Assembly: GCA_024280755.1 (NCBI GenBank)
Contig: JAJRPN010000009.1
Location: 1-64,000 of the forward strand
Direction: 5' to 3'
DNA: 64,000 nucleotides
Source: Planctomycetota bacterium
GTDB lineage: Bacteria > Planctomycetota > Phycisphaerae > Phycisphaerales > UBA1924
Of the stretch, positions 15,976 through 25,417 are shown in pieces; positions within the stretch are counted from its first letter, which is position 1; the number at the start of each line of letters is the position of its first letter. Both the position numbers and the translations under genes were made by a program. The notes below the pieces were generated by a model. The model did not search any database. It worked only from the letters and a program-made list of their open reading frames with translations, and was not told the origin of the DNA.

Positions 15976-16767
15976 CGGTTTGCTCCTGCGGGCGGATTCT
16001 GTTGGCGTATTTGCACCGCCGAAGCCCGAGGTAGGCGAAGAACTTGAAGAAGAGGAAGCCGGGGATAACAAGTGTGTATAGGGCTAAGTTTGCGGTATAG
16101 ACCCATTGTGGTGGGCCTTGATAGAGAGGTCGGTTTTCGTTTATAAAAACCAGAGACGGCGTCATCGTGTAGACCAAGGCGTAGCCAAGGAGTTGGGCAA
16201 ACAAGAGTCCAAAGGCGCAGAGAAGCCAACCAACAGAACCATGCCCGGTGATCGCTTTGCTTATTCCAATTGTGACTCGGTAGCCCTTGCGATTGCCGAA
16301 GAAGCGAAGGCCTCTCGTTTCGATGAATGTCAGTATCAAGAAAAGGAAAAATGGGGCATTTGCAAAGACAAAAAAACGGCAACGAGTGTAAATGAGGACG
16401 GTGCATCGTAATCATCATACATTTTTCTTGGTAAGTACGCAGGGAGCATCCAGCCGACGGTGGCAATGAGGCTTGCGGTGATAATCGTAATGATCGCAAG
16501 CCATCGTGGATGAGTGGGTGTTTCCATGTCTAGGAGTTGTTTCGGATGCCTGAGCGTCATCCACCAAGTTTGCACCAACGACTTCACCCCCGGCTTCTGC
16601 TGCCAAGGGGTGCCGACGCGCCGCTCGGGCAAACTCTCCGCGATCGGCTTGCCACACTCCGGGCAAGGCCCAGCCGTGTCGAGCCCTTCGAGCACATACC
16701 CGCACTTTTCGCATAGGAGCGTATATTCATCTTTCCAATCTCTATTGTGGGGAGTAGGTTTGCCCAT
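15968..16767 (-). pseudogene. Frameshifted zinc-ribbon membrane protein (paralogue of 15202-15975)
   Basis: The N-terminal half (ATG 16767 to a stop at 16336) has the zinc ribbon CEKCGYVLEGL ... CPECGKPI, GTPWQQK and a first hydrophobic segment. The rest is in another frame (about 16376 to the stop at 15968), continuing as a membrane segment (FFVFANAPFFLFLILTFIE) and ending FFAYLGLRRCKYANRIRPQE like its paralogue. The switch coincides with a run of seven A on the + strand (16370-16376): one extra T on the coding strand would restore a single frame of about 266 residues. A sequencing error, a real mutation, slippage or phase variation would all look the same here. The downstream paralogue starts 8 bases before this stop. 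Confidence 0.82.
15990..16035. repeat. 46-bp direct repeat, copy 2
   Basis: Second copy of the repeat at 15239-15284, about 750 bases away in the same direction. It lies at the 3' end of the frameshifted paralogue. Recombination between the two copies would delete one gene cleanly. Confidence 0.9.
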
Positions 16768-16805
16768 GCAAGAACAGTAGGGGGGATGGGCCGTATACTT
16801 GCGGC

Positions 16806-18377
16806 ATGAAGATTCAAGTAATTGTGATCGCGATCTTGTTGGCCATCGTGCTTGGTGTGCCCTTTCTCATGAGTGCGGGCAAAAAGGGCACTGGGCATCA
16901 ACCCGGGACGCGGACATTGATTATCGTTACGCCGCATGTGCCTCAGATTCGTGATGAGTTTGGCTATGGGTTTGTGCAATGGCATGAGCGTGAGTATGGC
17001 GAAGCCGTCAGTATCGACTGGCGGACGCCCGGAGGCACCTCCGAGATCCGCAAACAGCTCGAAGCGATGTTCAAGGATGCACTCAAACGCGGGGCTGAGG
17101 GCGATGGGTTTTCGATTGATGGCGATGGTGTGCTCAAGCTCGAATCAGGGACGATTCCCTTTGACATCATGTTTGGTGGCGGATCGTTCGATCACGGCAT
17201 GGTCAAACGCGGGGTCACGGTTTCAGCCAAGAAGACCACCGGCTCGACGACGACCAACTTCGAACTCTCGGCTTCGATGTCTCGTCCTGCAGATTTTACA
17301 CAGGCCGAACTCGATGTGCTGTTCGGCGAGAACGCCATCGGGCCACAAGAGTTGTACGACCCTGAGCAATACTGGATCGGCACGGCACTTTCGAGCTTTG
17401 GGATTGTGTACAACAGCGATGTATTCGCCAAGTTGGGCATCGAGAATCCGGATTCGTTTGCGGATCTGACCGCGCCAGAGTTGGCCGGTTGGATTGCGCT
17501 TGCAGATCCGCGTCAGTCTGGGTCGATTACGACAACCTTTGATTCCATCCTCGGCAACGAGGGCTGGGAGCAAGGATGGCGGACACTCCGCGCCATGAGC
17601 GGCAACACGCGGTACTTTACCAACTCTTCGACCAAGCCTCCGATTGATGTCTCGCAGGGCGAAGCGGCAGCCGGGTTGGCGATTGATTTTTATGGGCGCG
17701 GGCAGGCACAGGTTATCAAAGACTCCGGCGGGGGCGATCGGGTGGGCTATGCCGACCCGGCGGGCGCGGTGTATGTTGATGCCGATCCGATCTCGATTAT
17801 CAACGGCGGCCCAGACTACGAACTCGCAGTGCGGTTCGTTCGATACTGCCTGACCGATGAGGCCCAGGCGCTCTGGCAGTTTCGAAAACAAGATCGAGAC
17901 AACCCACTGGGCCCCGATGGAAAACCAATGGGCCCGCGATGGCACGAGCTTCGGCGGATGCCCGTCAAGCGGTCGATGTACGAGCAGTATGTCGAATACT
18001 TTGTCGATAAGGCCGACCCGTTCGAGTTGGTTTCGGATGTCAAGAATCCGGGTTGGCGCGCTGGTGTCAAGGTGATGATGGGATGCTTCGGGATCGACAT
18101 TGCCAATGAATGTCGAAAGGGGTACGGCGCACTCAACGAGGCGATCGCATCGGGTAAGTTCAGCGATGAAGAACTCGCCGAGCTTGATGAGTTGTTCTAT
18201 GCGTTCCCAGAGACCGAGATCGAAGGCGAGATGGTGCCATTCACCGAAGCAAACTATCGCACGGTGCGGAATGTTTGGCGAGATTCCCAAGCCCAAGCCG
18301 AGCTTGAGATCGAATACTCCGCATTCTTCCGGAATAACTATCGCGAGGTTGTTCGGCGGGTCAAAGCGAAGAAGTGA
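16806..18377 (+). CDS. Extracellular solute-binding protein of an ABC importer
   Basis: 523 residues with an uncleaved-type signal or anchor (MKIQVIVIAILLAIVLGVPF) and a periplasmic binding protein fold of the iron(III)/polyamine-like class. Recognisable blocks are LIIVTPHVPQIRDEF at the start of the domain, WIGTALSSFGIVYNSDVF, LADPRQSGSITTTFDSIL and YADPAGAVYVDADPISII. The C-terminal 130 residues extend beyond the usual fold. No permease or ATPase gene is adjacent, so the partner transporter is elsewhere and the ligand cannot be named. It is divergent from the zinc-ribbon pair and convergent with obg, with a palindromic repeat between the stops. Confidence 0.85.
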   Translation: MKIQVIVIAILLAIVLGVPFLMSAGKKGTGHQPGTRTLIIVTPHVPQIRDEFGYGFVQWHEREYGEAVSIDWRTPGGTSEIRKQLEAMFKDALKRGAEGDGFSIDGDGVLKLESGTIPFDIMFGGGSFDHGMVKRGVTVSAKKTTGSTTTNFELSASMSRPADFTQAELDVLFGENAIGPQELYDPEQYWIGTALSSFGIVYNSDVFAKLGIENPDSFADLTAPELAGWIALADPRQSGSITTTFDSILGNEGWEQGWRTLRAMSGNTRYFTNSSTKPPIDVSQGEAAAGLAIDFYGRGQAQVIKDSGGGDRVGYADPAGAVYVDADPISIINGGPDYELAVRFVRYCLTDEAQALWQFRKQDRDNPLGPDGKPMGPRWHELRRMPVKRSMYEQYVEYFVDKADPFELVSDVKNPGWRAGVKVMMGCFGIDIANECRKGYGALNEAIASGKFSDEELAELDELFYAFPETEIEGEMVPFTEANYRTVRNVWRDSQAQAELEIEYSAFFRNNYREVVRRVKAKK

Positions 18378-18392
18378 ATACGAATAACTCCC

Positions 18393-18476
18393 AACGAGCC
18401 GCGACCGTAAGGGAGCGGTCTTTTCTCGGATGAGAGTTAGAAAATCAAGACCACTCCTTTACGGTCGCGGCTCGTT
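18393..18476. repeat. Long palindromic intergenic repeat, copy 2
   Basis: Arms of 30 bases (18393-18422 and 18447-18476) match copy 1 at 15034-15112. The few differences keep pairing: CCGTG/CACGG in copy 1 is CCGTA/TACGG here, a compensatory change. It lies between the convergent solute-binding protein gene and obg, where it may act as a two-way transcription barrier. Confidence 0.87.
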
Positions 18477-18491
18477 AAGAGATGCCAAGGT

Positions 18492-19589
<1,098 letters not shown>

Positions 19590-19613
19590 TTAGGCGCACA
19601 TTCTCCTCAAGGA

Positions 19614-19641
19614 TCAAGTCTTGGTCAATACCGGCCGATAA
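19614..19641 (+). promoter_or_regulatory. Candidate sigma-28 (FliA) promoter of the PilZ gene
   Basis: TCAAGTCT (6 of 8 to TAAAGTTT), 12 bases, then GCCGATAA, identical to the sigma-28 -10 consensus (usual spacing 11). It is 46 bases upstream of the PilZ-protein ATG. A sigma-28 gene (fliA) is in this window, so regulation with the flagellar regulon is plausible. Confidence 0.5.
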
Positions 19642-19687
19642 GCAACACCAGAAACCATCAGAAAACACCCGAATAGAGGAGTTCGAC

Positions 19688-20077
19688 ATGACTACCCACC
19701 CAATCAACCGTCGCGAGTTTGAACGATTCGCAGTCAACCCAGGCTATACCAGTGCCGGTGTTCGGCTACACCCAGACGAAACAACCTTCACCCGCGAAGG
19801 ACATGTCTACGACATCTCCGAAGGCGGGATCTGCTTTGAACTCGATATCCCAGTCCAGCCGGGCGATACGATCTCGATGCGGGTGGATATCCCATCAAAT
19901 GTTGGTGATACCGGGCCAGGGCGTGCGGTATTCCTCACCGGCAATGTTGTCTGGTGCGATGCCGATGAGCCAGGACCGGCCAAGATGGCGATGGTCATCA
20001 CACGCTACGATCGCGAGGGCGACAAGCAACGCATGATCCGTGCACTGAGCGGCACAGGATACCAACGAGCAGCATAA
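19688..20077 (+). CDS. PilZ-domain protein (putative c-di-GMP receptor)
   Basis: 129 residues forming a single PilZ domain. The c-di-GMP-binding signature is present: R-x-x-x-R near the N-terminus (NRREFERF) and D-x-S-x-x-G (DISEGGI) about 30 residues later. A beta-rich body (VQPGDTISMRVDIP, TGNVVWCD) follows. Such proteins link c-di-GMP to motility or envelope processes. ATG 19688 has an ideal GAGGAG six bases upstream. The sigma-28-like promoter at 19614 hints at a flagellar brake or similar role (inference). It has its own terminator at 20105. Confidence 0.88.
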   Translation: MTTHPINRREFERFAVNPGYTSAGVRLHPDETTFTREGHVYDISEGGICFELDIPVQPGDTISMRVDIPSNVGDTGPGRAVFLTGNVVWCDADEPGPAKMAMVITRYDREGDKQRMIRALSGTGYQRAA

Positions 20078-20104
20078 TATTCTCGCTCCAACTCGAATCA
20101 ATAA

Positions 20105-20126
20105 GCGCCCTTCAGGGTGTTTTTAT
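20105..20126 (+). terminator. Terminator of the PilZ gene
   Basis: GCGCCC and GGGTGT pair (two G-T pairs) around TTCA and are followed by five T. It is 27 bases past the stop and overlaps the end of the convergent TlyA-like gene by four bases. Confidence 0.6.
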
Positions 20127-20770
20127 ATGTGTGCGGGTGGCGGGTTGTCGATTGAGTATTGGCTCGAAACAAGCACGAGCCATTCCGGGTTGCCCTTGCC
20201 TTTGAGTTTGCCCTTTTTCATCTTGCCACCGAGCACCGGGCTTTTCGTCCAGCCTTGCACGGTGTATCCAAGATCACCAAGTGAATCTCGCACAGATTCG
20301 GCGATCTCTTGGGCGCGATCAGGATCAAGAATCCCGCCATCGCCGAGTTCAGATTTGTCGGCTTCATAGTGAGGTTTGACGAGCGAGATGATTCGTCCAT
20401 CGGGTTTGAGCCATGCTGCCGCCGCGTGCAACGCTCGGCTCTGGCGCGTCCAGCCAAGATCAATCACACCGAGATCGATCCCGCCTTGCTCGATGACTTC
20501 GCTTGGTGTATCAAGATGCAATGCGTTTGAGCGTTCATGGATGACGACGCGATCATCGGTGCGGAGTTTCCATGCGAACTCGCCATAGGCAGTGTCAATG
20601 GAATGGACACATCGCGATCCGCTCTGAAGGAGGCAATCGGTGAATCCGCCCGTCGAGCATCCGAAGTCTGCACAGAGCATCCCGGTTGGATCGAAGTTAA
20701 AGTCACTGAGTGCGTGGTGGAGTTTGAGCCCGCCTCGGGAAACAAACACGGGGTCTTGGGTATCGCTCAT
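20123..20770 (-). CDS. TlyA-like FtsJ-family rRNA methyltransferase without S4 domain
   Basis: 215 residues with the Rossmann methyltransferase fold of TlyA: VSRGGLKL, the SAM motif CADFGCSTGGFTDCLL, IDTAYGEFAWKLR, DLGVIDLGW, SLVKPHYE and the C-terminal NPEWLVLV. The K-D-K-E tetrad of FtsJ-type 2'-O-methyltransferases is traceable. TlyA proteins usually carry an N-terminal S4 RNA-binding domain of about 60 residues; here the protein starts almost directly at the VSRGG motif. The ATG overlaps the end of lpxI by four bases. The target (16S/23S 2'-O-methylation in TlyA) is unproven for this form. Confidence 0.85.
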   Translation of the reverse strand: MSDTQDPVFVSRGGLKLHHALSDFNFDPTGMLCADFGCSTGGFTDCLLQSGSRCVHSIDTAYGEFAWKLRTDDRVVIHERSNALHLDTPSEVIEQGGIDLGVIDLGWTRQSRALHAAAAWLKPDGRIISLVKPHYEADKSELGDGGILDPDRAQEIAESVRDSLGDLGYTVQGWTKSPVLGGKMKKGKLKGKGNPEWLVLVSSQYSIDNPPPAHI

Positions 20771-21753
20771 TTGAGTTCCGTCGTCACACGGGCCGTATCG
20801 GTTTGAGGCTTAAAGACCGAATCTACACCGTTTTGGGCCGGATCGGGCATGGCAGGCTGCGAGATCGGTGCGTGCGAAACTGGTACACCAACAATCGAGA
20901 TCCCGAGTTTGTCCGCTTTTTCGAGCATGGCAAATCGATCGAGCATGATGACATCGCCCGCTGCGATCGCCAAGCAGGTGCCGCCGTGCTTGTGCAGGTT
21001 TTCGAGGGTTTGAAGCCCAACGGTTGGTACATCGGATCGACGATCGTGCTGGGCGCGTGCGCCTTTGACGAGTGTCCACCCGCCGCGTCGGCACAGGTTG
21101 CCTGTGCGTTCGATCATCCGGTCGGTGCCTTCGACCGCTTCGACCGAGATCACATCGCGATCGCGGACGGTGAGCGATTGACCAATATCGAGCCGAAGCA
21201 GTTCGGTGAGCAAAGGCCAGACAAACTCGATGTCTGCGCGTTGATTGGAGGTGGGCTTGGTCGTGGTCATCACGCCGGGTTCGGAGAGTTGGTTCATGAT
21301 GGGGAATGTTGAGTCGATGAGGGATACTCCGTTCCGGTCAAGTTCGTCTGCGATCACTTTGAGCACCGCGTGCGAACGCCTGTCATGACGAAGATGCTTG
21401 TACCACGCCACGGCTGTCGTGATATCAGGAATATTTTTGATCAGCTTCCACTTCTGGTGCATCAGCTTCGCTTTGTCTACTCGTCCAACCATAATCGCGT
21501 GATGCACGCCCATGCTGTTGAGCCGATTGCCCCACGAACGCATCCGCAGGAGCCCGACATCTCGAAATGATGTACACATGCCAGGGAGTTCATCGTCGTA
21601 TTGTAGATGAAGCCCGAGTCCATGCACCTCGTGTCCCATCTCGATGAGACCTTTGGCAACGAAGATCGGGAGATCGCCGCCGCCTGCGATTAATCCGATC
21701 GGGGCAGGTGGAGGCGGGGGATCTGGCAAGATGGCAAGGGAAGCAGCAGCCAT
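20767..21753 (-). CDS. lpxI: UDP-2,3-diacylglucosamine pyrophosphatase LpxI
   Basis: Hydrolyses UDP-2,3-diacylglucosamine to lipid X in lipid A synthesis, replacing LpxH. 328 residues with the LpxI/DUF1009 signatures: GLIAGGGDLPIFVAKG at the N-terminus, VRDRDVISVEAVEGTDRMI, VKGARAQHDRRSDVPTVG (with the catalytic Asp) and AIAAGDVIMLDR. About 50 C-terminal residues past the fold are low-complexity. It starts at ATG 21753 with a Pro-rich lead-in; the initiation site could be a little later. It overlaps the TlyA-like gene, forming a two-gene operon. Its presence supports a Gram-negative envelope with lipid A. Confidence 0.93.
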   Translation of the reverse strand: MAAASLAILPDPPPPPAPIGLIAGGGDLPIFVAKGLIEMGHEVHGLGLHLQYDDELPGMCTSFRDVGLLRMRSWGNRLNSMGVHHAIMVGRVDKAKLMHQKWKLIKNIPDITTAVAWYKHLRHDRRSHAVLKVIADELDRNGVSLIDSTFPIMNQLSEPGVMTTTKPTSNQRADIEFVWPLLTELLRLDIGQSLTVRDRDVISVEAVEGTDRMIERTGNLCRRGGWTLVKGARAQHDRRSDVPTVGLQTLENLHKHGGTCLAIAAGDVIMLDRFAMLEKADKLGISIVGVPVSHAPISQPAMPDPAQNGVDSVFKPQTDTARVTTELK

Positions 21754-21959
21754 TGAGTCGTGTTGATACCTTTGTATGAATCTGAACGGATGAGGAATGG
21801 TGGAAGATGGGTCGAAACCGATTCTATGAATGACAATCTCGGCTTGATGGTGGACTTCTCTGCAAAAGACGACTTGTTAGTCTTCGCTATATCATGTTGT
21901 GGCATAGGTTTAGGACGAGTTGAGTCTATGCCTTGATTTAGCCGATAGGAAAGAATCCT

Positions 21960-22193
21960 ATGGGCATTCGTGCAACCCCATCTCGATCACCGCGTGAAAC
22001 CTTCACCGATACGCCCGGTCAACGCCCTTGGCTCGGGGTGCAGTTCACCTGTGCTGGTGCATATCAACGGGTTTTCCGTAGTGCCGATGGCGAAAAATAC
22101 CTCGCACGATGCCCACGCTGCGGCAAGTCGATCACCTTTCGCGTTGGTGAAGGCGGAACGAACCAACGATTCTTCGATGTGTCGTGTCGATAA
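21960..22193 (+). CDS. Small zinc-ribbon protein, unknown function
   Basis: 77 residues. The C-terminal half has RCPRCGKSITFRVGEGG and a final Cys three residues later than FFDV, so three cysteines that may bind zinc. The N-terminal half is Arg/Thr/Pro-rich. ATG 21960 is preceded by AGGA at a 9-base distance. It is divergent from lpxI across a 206-base gap in which nothing else was recognised except a GCCGATAG octamer at 21941. It probably heads the cluster that runs to 25275. Confidence 0.62.
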   Translation: MGIRATPSRSPRETFTDTPGQRPWLGVQFTCAGAYQRVFRSADGEKYLARCPRCGKSITFRVGEGGTNQRFFDVSCR

Positions 22194-22238
22194 AGCCAGG
22201 TCGAGAACAAACCTGACGAAAGCGGATACACTCTCCCT

Positions 22239-22787
22239 ATGGCATCAACATCCGCTCCCTATGACATTATTCGTACACAAGATGTATGCGCCCAGACCGG
22301 ACGCGCACTCGGGGTCGGCGAGGAACACATCGCTGCATTGATCGATTCGCTCGATGATGAGCCTTTGGTCAAGGTGCTCTATACGCTCGACGCATGGGAG
22401 AAAGGCCCGAACCTGCCTCCCAATACCGCTCTTTTCGGGTTCTGGAAACGAACGGTCCCTGAATCTGACGAACAACCCAAGCAGTTGGTTTCCGAAGACG
22501 AGATGTTCGATCTCTTCGAGCAGCTCGGCGAAGCCACCGAACACAAACAACTCGCGTTTCGCTACCTGCTCACGCTGATCTTGATGCGCAAGAAGAAGGT
22601 CATTTTTGAGCGATCGACACCCGCGACGAAAGAGACGCAGGGTGTGCTTATTGTTCGGCTGCGACAGAAGGGCGGCGAAGGTCAGCTTTTCGATGTGATT
22701 GATCCTGGGCTTGATAACGAGACAATCGCTCAAGCAACCGAAGAACTCGGGCAGGTGATGAATCTTGATGCCGAGGGAGGACTGTAA
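22239..22787 (+). CDS. Conserved hypothetical protein, cytoplasmic
   Basis: 182 residues without signal peptide or membrane segment; predicted mostly helical at first, with a short C-terminal beta part (KKKVIFERS, GVLIVRLRQKG, QLFDVIDPGL). No known domain recognised. Its stop codon overlaps the start of the following lipoprotein gene (TAATG), so the products are likely made together. The preceding zinc-ribbon gene is 45 bases upstream. Confidence 0.7.
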   Translation: MASTSAPYDIIRTQDVCAQTGRALGVGEEHIAALIDSLDDEPLVKVLYTLDAWEKGPNLPPNTALFGFWKRTVPESDEQPKQLVSEDEMFDLFEQLGEATEHKQLAFRYLLTLILMRKKKVIFERSTPATKETQGVLIVRLRQKGGEGQLFDVIDPGLDNETIAQATEELGQVMNLDAEGGL

Positions 22788-23680
22788 TGCGATTTGCGTT
22801 TCGATTCGTATTGATCTTGCCGATGCTGGTTCTGATTGGATGTTCGTCTACGGACAAGGTTGATGTGACCAAGCTTGGCGATCCGCCATCGACGCTTGAG
22901 CTTGCCGAGAAGCATAACCAGCGAGTTGAGCCGCTCGGGACCCTCTGGGCACGCATCAGCCTGCGCGCGAAGGGGACATACGCCAACGGCGAGTCATACG
23001 AAGAACAAGGTGAGGGGCATCTGCAAATTGATAAGCCCAGCAAGCTCTCGATCACTATCGGCAAGCTCGGCGAGACCTACTTCGCCTTCGGTGCCAACGA
23101 GGAGGACTATTGGTCGTTCGATCTCTCGAACGCTGATCATAAAACCATGCTGATCGGGAAGCTCGATCTGGCAACACCTGAGAAGATCGCAGCACTCGGA
23201 CTGCCGGTCTATCCGGGCGAGTTGATCGCCTTGACTGGGCTGATGCCCATTGACCTCTCTCAAGCTGGTGGCACACGATGGGCTGATGATGGCAAATCTG
23301 TTGGTATCACCATGCCATCACGATGGGGCTCGTTTACGCTGTGGGTTGATCCGAGGACAAGCTTTGTGGTTCGCTCGCAAGCCTTTGATCGGGCGGGCGA
23401 ACTCATCGCGACCGCGACGCTTTCTCGGTATAAAGAATCACCTGTGCCAGGATATGGAACGGTTATGGTGCCCGGCAAGATCGAGATCACGAATCCGAAC
23501 GACAGCGGGTGGGTTCGGATTGAGTTGTCTGAGCCTCGGAGCAAAGCGATCAAGTCTCGGGTGTATCAGCCGAGAAAACTAGTGCGGGCGTATCGCGTGC
23601 ATGAAACGGTTGATCTTGATGAGGCCTTCGATGTTCTGCCAACATCAGCACCTGCACCTGAGACGGGCGCTGACGATTGA
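22787..23680 (+). CDS. Lipoprotein with LolA/LppX-like beta fold (putative)
   Basis: 297 residues. The signal peptide ends in the lipobox LIGC (cleavage before Cys19). The mature part is rich in beta strands with repeated motifs of outer-membrane lipoprotein carriers (GHLQIDKPSKLSITIGKLGE, SFTLWVDPRTSFVVRSQAFD). This resembles the LolA/LolB or LppX type, which binds lipid in a hydrophobic half-barrel, but similarity is only suggestive. It is translationally coupled on both sides: TAATG with the upstream gene, and the next gene starts within the last codons. Confidence 0.72.
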   Translation: MRFAFRFVLILPMLVLIGCSSTDKVDVTKLGDPPSTLELAEKHNQRVEPLGTLWARISLRAKGTYANGESYEEQGEGHLQIDKPSKLSITIGKLGETYFAFGANEEDYWSFDLSNADHKTMLIGKLDLATPEKIAALGLPVYPGELIALTGLMPIDLSQAGGTRWADDGKSVGITMPSRWGSFTLWVDPRTSFVVRSQAFDRAGELIATATLSRYKESPVPGYGTVMVPGKIEITNPNDSGWVRIELSEPRSKAIKSRVYQPRKLVRAYRVHETVDLDEAFDVLPTSAPAPETGADD

Positions 23681-25275
23681 AACAACAATCACTTATTCAA
23701 AGCCTCGCACTTTGGGTCTTGATGCTGATCGGACTGCTCACGAGCAGCTTGGCATCGGCGCAGGTTCTCATTGCGAGCAGCCTTGATGATGTCCACACGC
23801 ATGCGTGGGCGGTGTATGCAAACTCGAACGATGAGATTCTTCTTGTGCATCTGCCGCCACGCGATGGTGATCTAGAAGCACGGATCCCGATCGATCCCGC
23901 ACTCCCCGGAGAGCTTCATGCGGTGCGAGCACTCAACAAGTTCCCAGATGGTCTTGCAGCCATCAAGAATCGGGTCTTTGTTGTGTTTCCAGAGGTTACA
24001 GTGGGGGATCGCACGATTCGTCGGGTGTATTCTGGGCAGGCTTTCGCATCGCCGGTGGGATCGGTGTGGTCTTTTTTGCCCTCAGGCCGACTCGACTCTG
24101 AGCCTGCAATCCAAGCGACTGGTGAACTGATTGATCTTGTAGCAACGAGTGAATCGCTCTGGGCTTTGATCAAATCGGAGGATGAATACGCATTGATGAC
24201 GCTGGCTGCTTCGAGTTGGGAAGCTGTTGAGCTGCCCACTGTTCAAAGACCAAGTTGGCGGATCTCGGCTGCGGGAGATCGGCTTATTGCGATCGACCTT
24301 TCAGATGAGAAGAGCATGCAAGCATTTGAGCTTGATGAGACTCAATCATCGTGGACATCCCAATGGATATCGGCTCGCAAGCAAACGGGCGAGATTGAGA
24401 GTGTTGCGGGGGTACATGGTGTGTATGTGCTCAGCCGAGATGAGCAAGGGATGGTTGAAGTTCAGACTTGGTCTCAAGCAGGGATCTTCACGCTGGCGAC
24501 CGGGCTTGAACTGCCAACCAATATCAAACTCGCCCCGCTGGGCTCGGTGAATAGGCTCGTTGGCGTTTCAGAACATGTTTCTGACAGCATAGAAGTGACT
24601 GGGACTCCTTCATCGCCCCAGTCGACTATTCAGGTGTATGAGATTGATCTTGCGGATGGGTCTGTGGTGTATGCAGGTGATCCGGTGGTTTCGTCGCCGG
24701 TGAGCGTTGCCGAGATGCGGTTCTTGATGGGCATGATGGTGCTGATCATGGTCGGGGTGCTGGTGGTGGTCATCATGCCCGACAAGGCCGACGCGATGGG
24801 TATCCCAGACGGATTCGCCCTGGCCGATCCTGGTCGTCGGCTGATGGCGACGATGTTTGATGTGTTTCTTGTGTCGTTTCTTGTTGGGCTGCTCTTTGAT
24901 GTGCGGGTGATCGAGATTATTACGCTCAGCGTGATTGTTCGTTCAGATTCATCATGGTTGGTGATTCCGTTGGTGCTGATCACTGGGATTGTTGCGATGT
25001 CGTTAATGGAGTGGCTCTTGGGCGCTTCGCCGGGCAAGTGGTTGATGGGAATTCGGGTGGTTCGTGGACAGGGCGGAACAATGCAGCGGATTCCGCTGCG
25101 GGCTGCGATCGTTCGCAATGTGATCAAATGGCTTTTGCCTCCGGTTGCAGCGTTGGCGTTGCTCGATCCAGAAATGCTCCACCGGGGCGATCGGGTGACG
25201 AGAACGCTCGTTGTCGCCCCGATTGAAGGCTACAAAGGTGAAGATCCGTCTAAAGATACCGATTTTGAGGATTGA
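23677..25275 (+). CDS. RDD-family membrane protein with N-terminal extracytoplasmic domain
   Basis: 532 residues. A signal peptide (ALWVLMLIGLLTSSLASAQV) is followed by about 330 residues of beta-propeller-like extracytoplasmic sequence, a transmembrane helix (FLMGMMVLIMVGVLVVVIMP), then an RDD domain (DPGRRLMATMFDVFLVSFLV with the Arg-Asp pair, SPGKWLMGIRVVRGQGG). RDD domains occur in transport-related and stress-related membrane proteins. The start is TTG at 23677, overlapping the TGA of the lipoprotein gene; it is the only start that keeps the positively charged beginning of the signal peptide. Together with the two upstream genes it looks like an envelope module. Confidence 0.75.
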   Translation: MKQQSLIQSLALWVLMLIGLLTSSLASAQVLIASSLDDVHTHAWAVYANSNDEILLVHLPPRDGDLEARIPIDPALPGELHAVRALNKFPDGLAAIKNRVFVVFPEVTVGDRTIRRVYSGQAFASPVGSVWSFLPSGRLDSEPAIQATGELIDLVATSESLWALIKSEDEYALMTLAASSWEAVELPTVQRPSWRISAAGDRLIAIDLSDEKSMQAFELDETQSSWTSQWISARKQTGEIESVAGVHGVYVLSRDEQGMVEVQTWSQAGIFTLATGLELPTNIKLAPLGSVNRLVGVSEHVSDSIEVTGTPSSPQSTIQVYEIDLADGSVVYAGDPVVSSPVSVAEMRFLMGMMVLIMVGVLVVVIMPDKADAMGIPDGFALADPGRRLMATMFDVFLVSFLVGLLFDVRVIEIITLSVIVRSDSSWLVIPLVLITGIVAMSLMEWLLGASPGKWLMGIRVVRGQGGTMQRIPLRAAIVRNVIKWLLPPVAALALLDPEMLHRGDRVTRTLVVAPIEGYKGEDPSKDTDFED

Positions 25276-25417
25276 ACCTCTTTCGATTACTCAAGCAGAG
25301 ATGATATTGAGTGGTTGATGAAGCCCAGAGCCCCAAAAGTCCGATGAAGGTTATCAGGCAGCCTCTGCGCGGTGTGTGTGTTTGCACACCCAAGGGGATG
25401 CTGTGGAAGGACTTTGC

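Noticed and set aside
17223-18296. 357-residue minus-strand reading frame
   Set aside because: Shadow of the solute-binding protein gene; no recognisable motif and no ribosome site.
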